Shown piece after piece: positions 34,572 through 44,675 of a DNA stretch of 64,000 bases; the stretch's first letter is position 1; the number at the start of each line of letters is the position of its first letter. A program made the position numbers and the translations under genes. Origin of the DNA: Notospermus geniculatus (Eukaryota > Nemertea > Pilidiophora > Heteronemertea > Lineidae). The stretch is taken from assembly GCA_002633025.1 (NCBI GenBank), contig NMRB01000239.1:336730-400729 (forward strand). Reading direction: 5' to 3'. Below the pieces are notes generated by a model. That model worked only from the letters and a program-made list of their open reading frames with translations, ran no database searches and was not told the DNA's origin.

Positions 34572-35773
34572 TGGTACGTTGATTGAATTCAGCAATATCA
34601 ACTCAAGGCTAGGCTCTGTTGGGTCAATTCTTTAGTTCAGCCAGGGTCCAAGAGAGCCACAGGGATTGACAAGCGCTACCACAACTTATGGAAGCATTTC
34701 AGTGTCAGATGGTCACGAATACTTCAAGCTGTATTCTGTTCACAGGAAACGGAGCCATTTTACAGGAATACAGTCGAATCCCGTAGAAAGCTGCTATTAA
34801 CCTCCGTTTTCTTGGCATCGTTATATCCGAATAAAAATGCATTAGAAATCTGATTTGGAGCCATGGACTTCTATCGTTATAACCAGATTTTTGTTAAAAC
34901 AATTTCGTTTTAAACAAGCACTTTTAATGCAATTTACATTACAAAACACCGGGGACTGCGAAATCACGCGTTACAAGCGAGTTTTCGTTAAAAGCCGAAT
35001 CATTATAACAGGGTTCGACTGTATCAAATAAACTGGCCACAGAATGCACTTCTCAGGCAGCTTACACCAACAATTTGTTTCCAAGATTCAAATTTCTTGC
35101 ATTTCAGCATTCAAATTGATCAAGAAGCCTATAGTAGGTCCTCGGTTCAGCAACGATGCCGAATAAAAAGGCAGACATGTGTGTTTTAGGTGTTTCAAAA
35201 CATGCGAACAAACAGTTGTGTGCGAAGTTGCACGTGAGGCTGTCACAAACATGGCTGAATTTCAAGAATTGGCCCACTCCAAATGTCGGCAAGCATGATA
35301 TCAGACAATGAGATGGCAGTTCGAATAGTATCATAAAATGAGAGCACATGTTTCCAGTTCATCTGCGCCACTTTAGGATTAACTCTGAACATATGTATAC
35401 ACAAGTTCTCCACAAGATCAGCGCCTCACTTCCTGCGGTTGATAGATTAAGTAAATTTCACAGTAAAATTTCTGACATAGTCTCGACCCCGAGTGAGCGA
35501 GAAGCATCCAGAATCCACCACATAAAACTGTCTTCCATGAAATTCTCAAACATCCAGGAGGGAACGCAGCTAGAACTTACAGGCAAAGCACGTCCCAAGG
35601 AAACCTTTATAATGAATTATTTAGTCTGAAACTGTAAAATACTAATGTTCTTCTTCAGAGATATTTTTGATGCCTGGAATTAACATCCACGCTTGTTTTT
35701 TTTAACGTTCATGAACCAAGTTGCATTCTTCAAGTCCTCGATGAAAAAACCTAACCAAAAGTCAATCAGCGCC
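34572..35773. other. Intergenic or eIF5A 3' untranslated region
   Basis: No conserved coding sequence. The part next to 35773 should be the eIF5A 3' UTR on the minus strand; I see no canonical AATAAA within the first few hundred bases. The plus-strand frame at 35348-35629 has no recognisable feature. Confidence 0.45.
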
Positions 35774-36238
35774 CTACTCTTTCATATTTTTCACCCCAAT
35801 AACGGCTTCCTCACCCATAGCAGAGAGCACTGTAACCATGAAATTTTCTCCATTATCAAATTTAGTTGTGATCTCTTTACCAATATCTCCGTCTGGTACT
35901 TTGAGGTCCTCTTTCTGGTCTCCATTGTCGTTCATCAAGGAAACGAAGCCGTCATCTATGTCCACTAATTGATAATCTTGGCGATTCACATTTGGAACAT
36001 TCATATTATGAGTCGAGGGACAAATGTCCTCCATCTTCTTCCCAGTGAAGATATCTAGGGCAACAAGATGAACTTTAGCGTGGCCGTGTTTGCCAGTTTT
36101 TGAAGTTGACATCTCGACAATTTTGCACGGGCGACCTTTAATGACAACATAGCCGTTCTTCCTCAAAGCAGAACACTGCTGGGGGTAGGTCTGGGAGGAG
36201 CCAGAATCACCGGTTTCAAAATTTACCTCATCAGCCAT
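35774..36238 (-). CDS. EIF5A: Translation factor eIF5A
   Basis: A 154-residue frame, the same length as human eIF5A. The N-domain carries [20 protein letters not shown] and the hypusine loop [14 protein letters not shown], with the modified lysine at position 50. The C-terminal OB domain contains [10 protein letters not shown] and ends near EEAVIG. eIF5A binds the ribosome and relieves stalling, notably at proline-rich stretches, and needs deoxyhypusine synthase and hydroxylase made elsewhere. The coding sequence is uninterrupted, but TTTTTTTTTGCAG ends ten bases before the ATG, so an intron probably lies in the 5' UTR. All key residues are intact, against a decayed retrocopy. Confidence 0.97.
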   Translation of the reverse strand: MADEVNFETGDSGSSQTYPQQCSALRKNGYVVIKGRPCKIVEMSTSKTGKHGHAKVHLVALDIFTGKKMEDICPSTHNMNVPNVNRQDYQLVDIDDGFVSLMNDNGDQKEDLKVPDGDIGKEITTKFDNGENFMVTVLSAMGEEAVIGVKNMKE

Positions 36239-36248
36239 TCTGGGTTAT
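36239..36248 (-). other. eIF5A 5' UTR start and splice acceptor
   Basis: On the minus strand a run of nine T then GCAG precedes ATAACCCAGA and the ATG. This is a strong 3' splice site; the upstream non-coding exon was not located. Confidence 0.7.
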
Positions 36249-38650
36249 CTGCAAAAAAAAACGGGAAGTCATCAAGGACACCTGCTGGATGACCTGATTT
36301 AATCAGTCAAGCCCCCATCACATAACCATTTTTTAATTTCCTGCTTTCCCTTCCTCAGCCCTTGTTTGCTTGGCAGCATTTTTATAATATTTTATTAGGT
36401 GTCATCATCGCTCAAGATCTGTTGTATCTCGAGCCTTAATTTACATTGTGCAGCAGCGCAGATAAGGTAGTGTTATATTTTAACTTCATCAAAACATCAA
36501 ACATTCTGAGAGATCTGAGAGCAAAAGGTGCATGTGCAGAAGGTGTACAGACAAAGCAAGCAATGTGAATGTGATACAATTATGAACATGTTGATTACCG
36601 ATTGTCACCTATTCCCGTGACATTGTCATAGATTCCGGTATCAGCGGGATGGAATTAGGCCTGTACCGGTAAATTTATGTGGGCTAGGTTTTTTCATTCA
36701 CAATATAAACTGATTGATAAATGGACAGGCAACTACTAGGCCTAGGCTAACATTAGGGTCCTGAAGAAGGTAGACCACGTCCGTAGTCATACTGGTCGGC
36801 GGTCTGGCAGTTTGGGTCATTTCCAACATCGGGAATGTCAGAACGTGTGTGTATTCAGAAACATCAATGTTTCTGATTTTGGGAACGTTCCATTTCCGAA
36901 ATCGGAAATTTCAGTTTAAAAACCGAATCGGGGCCCCGAATCAACGATCAGGAGTTGTTTTTGTCTGCTAATAGGTGGCTCCGAATCTTATTCAAATTTT
37001 CACGGCGTGAGGTTTTGATTGCCGGCGTAAGTTCTTTGGAATTGCCGTGGCTTTCCTCATATTCCACCTCTGATCCGTTTTGATGGACAAATTGTTGGTT
37101 GTAAAAAATCATTAAATGAATAAACCATGTTTTCTTCGTTTATTTCAAAGCAAGATTTGATACAGGAAGGCCGTGGTCGTGGTGATGGTGTGGGAAGGTC
37201 GGGGAGCGGCGGACATCGTTGTCATGTGGTCAGCTGGTCAGAAACGGTTCCGATTTCATCAACATGGATCCGAGACTTGGGATTCCAAATTTGGACATGT
37301 TCCCGATATTGGAAATGACCTGAACTGAGTAGGCCTACATGTAGGCGAGAGTAGACGAACATTACAACCACCAAGACCAGTCCAAGGACAGGCTGCTGGG
37401 GCAGTAGGCCTATTTTAATTTTATAGGTCTAAAATAAGAATCAATCACTGAATGACTGATTGTGATTGCCAAAATCAGGCAATGTGACGTCTCAAAGAAC
37501 AAATGTCTCTGTTCTCACTGCCAGCAGCAGCCCCCGACGACACATCATCATGATCATTGAAATGAACGAGCTATCACGCCCCACGGTCATGACGGTGACT
37601 GAGTGAATACAATGCATTATGAATACACGGCAGTGCAGAGAACGAAAGGGCCGGGGTACCGGGCGGCACAGTGACAGAAGTTAGCGATAATTACAACAAA
37701 ATTCACACCATGCTGGATCAATTCTTCAAATATATAATAACTACTCCCTATAGATGACATTTAATGACTTCGTGAACAATTATCTCCAGTCATTTTGAGC
37801 AAGATGCCGGCATTTACCTGAGAGTCGCGACGAGTGTGCGAATAATGTACTCGTGGTGCAATCGGAAAGAACTTTCCATGCCAGACAATAAAGTAACCCA
37901 AACCATGTCCGTTGTTTTTGTCGTGCGGCTCATACCGGGATCTGCTCCGATTTTCCTCGAAGACAATTGGATTGCGACCGACTGTTAAAGCGGTCATCTA
38001 GCTTTTTCCAAGTGGAGGGCAGTGTTATGCAGAAATTCTAGCTCCCTGAAACTTCGTAGCAGGATCGAATCATTATGATCCACTCCTGCATGAATGAATT
38101 ACAGACTGGTGGGTGGTGCTGCATCCTATTTCTAAGCGAGTAGCACTACAGGCCACGCAGACTCAGTGACGAACGAAACCCGCATCCAGTCCCGCGCAAT
38201 TTTGCTGAGGGGATGTAAAAATCAGCGAGTATATGTATGGATATTTGCGTACCGGTATATGTATGGAAATTTGCGGGTAGATTAATTGGGTGTGTCTAGC
38301 TCTCCACCCATAACCTTTATCTAGAGCCTACTTGTGCGAAATTATGTCGAGTTTGTATATATGTGTCACCCAGAACCCGAGGACAGTTGTGACTCACATT
38401 TTTGTGTCATCCGGAATTTAAAAATAATATGACCCATTTTTAATTGTATTGTCCCAAATTCTCATTTTGGTGACTAAATCAAAGTACCGGTACTGTCCTC
38501 AATCTTTACGTCAGAATTAATAAAACTATTGTCATACCCATGGAGGAATTGATTTATATATCAATTCATCCAAGCCCTACCACACTCGAGTCACCATGGC
38601 CTATATTTTGATATGAACTGTCCGGCCGTCTCATGATTAATGCTCAGAAC
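36249..38650. other. Intergenic, no gene seen
   Basis: The eIF5A promoter and first non-coding exon should lie somewhere here. ORFs at 37127-37318 and 37761-37997 show no recognisable domain. A TATGTATGGA(T/A)ATTTGCG duplication lies near 38230-38275. Confidence 0.45.
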
Positions 38651-39365
38651 ATCATTCTATTGTTTAATTTTCACAATATAGAGATAGACGCTCTAAAAAG
38701 GCCACGTTTGATGCAGCCAATATCGCCAATTGTACCGTATTGATCTAAGGGGTGCACCGTCTGTGCATGAATATAGTTCAGTCTGATAGCGGCCGAGACG
38801 CACAGCACAAAACACATTTTATCAACAAGCACTTCAGATAAACTTGACATATAATACACCGGTACATCAGATTTGCGATGTGGCTCTCAGAATGAAACAC
38901 AAACCAGTATTGTCATAAAGGTTAAACTATTTTCTGATACAAAACAGAAAACGAGAGAGTGATATTAAAGAGAGGAATTGGCCAAATTGGAGAGTAAGTT
39001 CTATACTCGTCCCCAGTGTTTAGTTGGCCATAGGCTGCGGTTTGAAACTGCGGAAGGAGTTTATCCAAGTTCATGACGTCATAGACAGGACACCATACTT
39101 GCCGATGTGTGAATACGAGGAATATACAGTAAAATCCAGAGGAAAATATCAACTGGTCACAGTTTATTTCTTATCAAGAAAACACGACTGGTCGGATATA
39201 CCGGTACATGTAGGCCTTACAGGAAACTTTCACCGCGCAGAAAATCGACGGGGAAGGCCACTGAGGACCAACCGGGTCATAACTGCTTCGCCGAGAAACT
39301 ACAACAATAGTTGGAAAAAACGTATTACTGGTAACATCTTTCTAACCTGTGATTTATCGTTCGTC

Positions 39366-42325
39366 ATGGTATCTTCAAGTGCCTTCATCAGTATTGCGGC
39401 CCAGGTTTTGGTATCATGGATTTTGGTCCCTGGTAAGTTTTCTAATTTCCAACCTGTTCTTGCCGAAGTTAAATATTTTTATCCCTTTTTTGAGTTATTT
39501 CATAATTATGTCATAGAAATAGTCGATGATGACAGAGTCACTTTCGTGCCTAGTGTACCCACGTATGCATTGTATAGTAATCATACATTCTCCAACACGC
39601 GGCGAAAGGCAAAACCACATTGGAGAATGATGGAATCACCGCCCGTGGCGCCAGCTCTCGAATTTATCACCGCTTTACTTTGTTTTCGCCGCGTATTTGG
39701 CATATATTCGAAAAAAATCGATCAAAAATCAACTGTGAAAAAATCGAAAGGCGAGCGCTAAAGTTTCATTCCACTGATCGGCTGTGGGCCTGGCGCTTTC
39801 CTAGCAGAAGTCACATGGTTTTAGGACAGTTCCATATGTAGATTCTTTGTTGCAGACCAGGTGCAGGGATGGTACACGTCGTGTAAATACCAAAATCCTT
39901 ATAACTCCGCCTATACCTTAACCACATGGTGCAGCAATGCATGGATGACGAAGTGTTGTTACAGAAGATGCTGCGATGATTTCGCCTACTCACGATTCAG
40001 TTTCAAGAGTTGCCGGTCTTTCTGGACCTCGGACACTTGCACGGATGCTCTCTCAACGTACTGCTGTGGACAAGGTACGGTAATGTTCATGCACCAAAGA
40101 CGCGCGTCAAGCCAGCGCGCGTCATTTTTTGCCGCGCGTCTTTGGTGCGACCCTTTTATTGAAAATCCATTGAACTTATTTTCCCGCCGGTGATCGCGCG
40201 TCGTTTTTTCAGCATCCGTTACCATGGAAACGGAAATATCAGAAATTGCTCAATGATGACAGCGGGTCATCAGTCGGATTCTGACACAACATCATTTTCT
40301 CTGCCTAAACCGCTGAAAAAAAATTCTATAGACGCTATTGCACGGTTAGGCCGAAAAACGGGGTTTGGCGGCTGGACTATTTTCGCCGTCGCGGCCCGCG
40401 GCGCGGTTTTGGTGTGAACAGACCAGACCTACTCTGGTTTGAAATTGGGCGAACATCGCTGGTTAGAAGATTCCACACTCTCCGTCGCAGTCGGAATCTT
40501 CTGACGCTCGCACTGTCTCGGCATCAGTAAGATATTCAAGTTGACGGCATCAGATGTTAACCTATTGACTGACACTCGATTTTTTTTCTCCACAGGATTT
40601 GGTACATATTCAACATGCTGTAATAGGTCGAAATATTTTTCTTCCTACAATAAGCTGACCTCCTCAAGTACGACACGAAACACCAACAACATCAGCTTCC
40701 ATGGCCCACCAATTGGAGCGTACGTAGCCTACAGGAACATGCCCTTTTCTTTACATCACGTGCAATGGGGATCATAACTACGACAGAGGGCAGTGTCTAT
40801 TTGTGTAAAACGTATTAGTGGAGAAAATCGGCACTGTTGTAGAGTTTGCCTGCATGGATGTCCTTTTGAATGGGGATCCTAGCTCGATAGAGGGCAGCAC
40901 ACCGAAACACGTTACACCGGTCCTAATACAATGGATGCCTTTTGTGCGGGAAATTGACCGGGATGTCAGTTTCACTTTGAAATTTATCTTTCGTTTCCAC
41001 TTCCTAGATATGAAGTGGAAATTTAAAAATTCAAGATGCACCATAACTCTCTTGGTCTTACATGATATGCTAAAAGACGCACTGGCAGCAGGAATATTTG
41101 TGGTACCAACCATCTCCAGAGTCCAGGAAATGAGGCCGATTTTCGTATTTCGTCCCTCTTGTTTCGTCAGATTTGCGAAATCTCATCAACAGACTCAAGA
41201 ACTCCAAGAGGAGCTCTTCAAGCTGTGGGACTTGCACTGTATTCCCAGTAGGCCTCTGCAGTCAGTAGGGCCTTGGGAGGCGCGGATACAGGGGGGGGGG
41301 GGGGCGCCCCCAGCGCACGGCCCCTCTTATTTAGGAAAATTCTTTGACCGAGNGGAGGGGGGGGGGGGGGGGGCGCCCCGCGCGCCTCGTATTTTGGCCA
41401 ACAAATGTAAAGTCGGCCGTGAAATTCTGGAATTTGGAGCACATTTCAATGCTTCTAGCAGAGGGCGCTTCCTCTTTTCCGAAAATCCGCCCCTGCTTGG
41501 CCTATACTTGAATGGGTAACCTTCGCGTCCCAAAATGCCTTCGATCAAACGCCTTCCTAAAGAAGAGAATGAATGCCCACTTTTGATTGGACAATTTATG
41601 ATGTGTGAATCATAACAATGGGTAAATGTTTCGAATATCATGTGTTGCTTTTCCTGGCATGTAATGTACAGTACGTGTTACACTCCTTCTCAACTTCCTT
41701 GTTCTATTTTTAGCATCATCGGTGGCATCATCGGGGGTATTGTGCTCCTCGTCATTGTTATTGTGGTGTGCGTCATCATTTGCGGTCAAAGGTCAGCATC
41801 GCGGGGGCGAGTCATAGCAGCCCAGCAGCGCCAAGGTAGGTCAACAGGAGGCCTATTTTCAAAGGAAAGACGATCCGTCATGCGTAAAAAGTATACGCAT
41901 TCTGGCTTGCCGGTGCTGCCACCTACACTGGGCTCCGAGGAGTCGGTAAGACTTGTGTCTGACGAGCTAGGCACAAATTGTTTGGATGAAAGACGTGATG
42001 TAATGATTTCAGCCTGTCTTACCCCTTGAAACGTCATGTCAAACGGTATATACATGACAATCATGGTTTTCCCTTTTCAGCTGGGCCGAGCAACCAGGCC
42101 TACGTCGCCTCGGAGATGCCAGTCATGGCTGGTACTCAGCCGACAGCCGCCTATCCACAATATCCACCAGGCGGCGCTGGTTATTACCCACAAGCCAATG
42201 CACCCTACCCCCCAGTGACGAACGCATTTTCGGCTCCCCCTCCGTCCTACGAATCAGCTACGTCAATGCCTGTGGGGACGAATGCGAAGGAAACAAGCGC
42301 TGGGGCACCTACTGGTGCCCCCTAA
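39366..42325 (+). CDS. S3: Shisa-like Cys-rich membrane protein with PY tail
   Basis: Five exons: signal 39366-39432, Cys 39856-40074, linker 40596-40719, TM 41714-41835, tail 42081-42325. Phases 1, 1, 2, 1; 258 residues. The signal peptide is MVSSSAFISIAAQVLVSWIL. The ectodomain has two Cys modules: CSNAWMTKCCYRRCC, and CTDALSTYCCGQ continuing over the intron into FGTYSTCCN. The linker is Ser/Thr/Asn-rich. The TM starts IIGGIIGGIVLLVIVIVVCV, with a basic SASRGR stop-transfer. The tail is Pro/Tyr-rich (YPPGGAGYYP) with one PPPSYE, a motif known to bind WW-domain proteins such as NEDD4-type ligases. I took the start at MVSSS because it is conserved in S4, whereas the upstream frame is not. A poly(A) signal AATAAA lies at 43001. 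Confidence 0.86.
40082..40145. repeat. Hairpin in S3 intron 2
   Basis: GCACCAAAGACGCGCG and CGCGCGTCTTTGGTGC pair around a GCCAGCGCGCGTC centre, just after the donor of the Cys exon. Confidence 0.7.
40754..41000. repeat. ATGGGGATC dispersed repeat
   Basis: Two partial units with GATAGAGGGCAG-type words and TTTGTGCGGGAAATTG, related to 32700, 52295 and 61390. It follows the linker exon of S3. Confidence 0.55.
41280..41505. repeat. Poly-G and GGCGCC-rich dispersed repeat
   Basis: Two G runs, an n at 41353 and GAAATTCTGGAATTTGGAGC. Related to 46600-46710 in S4 and 7160-7440. Confidence 0.6.
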
Positions 42326-42894
42326 CGACCAACGGAAATACCTACTGTCCGCCACGAAGTTGGTACGAGGTCGTTGAAAATATTGTCTTGTTGAAATTTT
42401 GCTTCCCACCATCGCTAACGGATAAGGGACCGGTATTTTTGCGTCGCAGTTGATAGGCTAGATCTTTTTCTGTTGCCTGATGTAACGCCGCAGTTGATTG
42501 GCTAGCTATTTCGGGATGTGAGGTAAGTAAGGTATTCTCAGTACTGAGCATTCTTGACACTAGAGGGCGTTCCAAATAACACCCTCTAGTATCGATCAGC
42601 CACCGCCATGTTGAAAAGAAGTGCAGCGCAATAATATGTGTAAGGATTCCTTACCATTGTGAAGCGGTCCCTAATGGTAACTCCATTAGGAGGAGTGATG
42701 CGGTCAAACATGGCGGTGACTGATCGATGACAGTGTCTATTTGTGTAACGTAGTGGAGAAAATGGGCACTGTTGTACAGTTTGAGTACTGAGGAGCACCT
42801 TCTGTGACGTCATAACCAGGCAGCTTTCTGCCAATATGGCCGCCCAATACCGGTCCATTTCTCCGTGAGCTATGTTGGGACCGGGTACCAGTCG

Positions 42895-43130
42895 GGGAGG
42901 GGGGGGGGGGTATACAAGGATTGTAAAAACGAGATATCACATTTTGAAAATAATGCACTGTAATGTATTTAAGCCTTGATGATAGTAATAATAATGTAAT
43001 AATAAACAATAATAATAATAATATACAAATATACAAATGTATCACATGATGTCGAATTCTTAAAAACACAGCTGTAAATTTGTGGATAATTTGAATTAAA
43101 TACATTTCATTAGCGAAAAACCGATTTGAC
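42895..43130. other. S3 3' region with AAT-rich run and poly(A) signal
   Basis: Poly-G run at 42897, then GCACTGTAATGTAT shared with S4 (47610), an AATAATAAT run and AATAAA at 43001-43006. The shared downstream sequence (ACAGCTGTAAATTTGTGG) indicates a common 3' end. Confidence 0.6.
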
Positions 43131-43252
43131 TTTGTTTTGGAGAGAATTTCACCGAAATGACCACGAAATGGAATTATACGATTGACGTACGAGCTTGCTG
43201 TCCTGGGCTGTTTTTTTGCAACACAACAAGGTTGCTGTCAATAGAGCAGGGC

Positions 43253-43380
43253 CGACCGCACAGAAAGTCCGATAGTGCTACCGGCGCCTATCGGCCGTTA
43301 GTTATAACGTATTTTCCCATTACCTAAACAACCGATAGGCACCGAAAGCACTATCGGACTTTCTATGCGGTCGGCCCTGG
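43253..43380. repeat. Foldback element, AGGGCCGACCGCA arms
   Basis: GGGCCGACCGCACAGAAAGT and its near complement CTTTCTATGCGGTCGGCCC close a hairpin with AGTCCGATAGTGCT-type inner arms. Confidence 0.8.
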
Positions 43381-43522
43381 TTTGGTGCAGCCAGCATCGT
43401 TAGCTGTTGATCTAATGTAAGGTATGAATTAAAGACCAAGTCTGTGTTTTTATTTGTTTAATTTTCACAATATATAGATAGGTCGCTCTAAACAGGCCAC
43501 GTTTGATGCAGCCAATATCGCC

Positions 43523-43691
43523 AAAAGGAGCTGTTAGCGAGTTGACCACTAGGTGTCACTACGGCCCAATTCAATGCATGTAGCGGACCCATTCATTCTC
43601 GACCGAGCACCAACACACGTGATTCTTGTGTATTGGTCCGCTAGAACTTTGCTGCCATCTTTTGGCAATATGCGCGGCTGAGCGCTCCTAT
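43523..43691 (+). mobile_element. AGGAGC-ended MITE
   Basis: Full-length copy of the 4898-5068 family, inserted upstream of S4 within the tandem unit (no copy at the same place in the S3 unit). Confidence 0.8.
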
Positions 43692-44675
43692 TGCATTGAT
43701 CTGGTGTAATATGGGCAGTGCACTGTGTGCGCATGACTAGAGTTCCATTTTTTATAGCGGCCGAAACGTACAGCAAAAATGCTACGCCTACATTTTATCA
43801 ATATGTAGGCCTACTTCAGATGAACTTGACATATCAGATTTGCGATGTGGCTGCCAGAATGGAACACAAACCGAGGAAGACTGTCCTGATGGGCCACCGA
43901 AGACTTATTTTACTGGTAATAAGAGGTAAACAGGTAAGCAAGCTAATTTCTTCAAAAACTCAACAAGGTGTGTACGTCATTGTACGAGCGTACATCAGCC
44001 GTACGTTATTCGTCAGGTTTTATTGCCTGCGAACAAAATACCAAGTAGATAAGAGAGATGTATTTTTGCTGTGGAGGAGTATCACAAACATGTACAATGT
44101 GTTATTACTGTGGAATACGTATTGTACATATTGTAAATTTAACAACAACGTCACCCAGTTTCATTTCCCAAGGTGCGTCGACACACTTTTTTGACCCGGC
44201 AGAAAATTTGCGAATGCTGGCAGACTAGTCATTTTAGTCTGTGTCATGAAGGATGGACTACTTTCTGATACCTTTGAGGTGGACAGACGGCTTCAGAAAA
44301 CGAGAGAGTGAAAAAAGAGAGGAATTGGCCAAATTGGAGAGTACCCACGTTCCTGACGTAGACAGGACGCAGAAATTGCCGATTTGTGTGAATACGAGGA
44401 TATCAGAGAATTAGTCAAACCCAGAGGAAAACATTATCATCATCATCAAAGGGCCGAAGGTAATCCTGTTGGCCAAAACATCAACTTGTCACAGTTTATA
44501 TCAAGAAAACACGACTGGTCGGATATACAGGAAAATTCCACCGCGAAGACAATCGGCGGAGACAGCCAGGACCCCCAGGACCAACCGGGTCACAACTGCT
44601 TCGCCGAGAAACCAGAACGATGCTTAGGAAAACCATTTAACTGTGGTATTTGTAACCTGTGATTTATCGTTCGTC

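Larger units (their letters stand above)
38660..43440 (+). repeat. Tandem paralogue unit containing S3
   Basis: TTGTTTAATTTTCACAATAT and GGCCACGTTTGATGCAG mark the unit start here, at about 43455 and, partly, at about 47950. The unit carries S3; its neighbour carries S4. Divergence in coding exons is moderate, so the duplication is older than the 8-31 kb block. Confidence 0.75.

Noticed and set aside
35348-35629. 93-codon plus-strand frame next to eIF5A
   Set aside because: No recognisable domain, no partner exon, and it lies antisense to the probable eIF5A 3' UTR.
39024-39761. 245-codon open frame running into the S3 signal exon
   Set aside because: The upstream part is not in frame in the S4 paralogue, where a stop intervenes, and the 3' part reads through a good GTAAGT donor. 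It is 5' UTR plus intron.
43718-44194. 158-codon open frame upstream of S4
   Set aside because: No domain, and the matching S3 region does not keep the frame; treated as flanking sequence.
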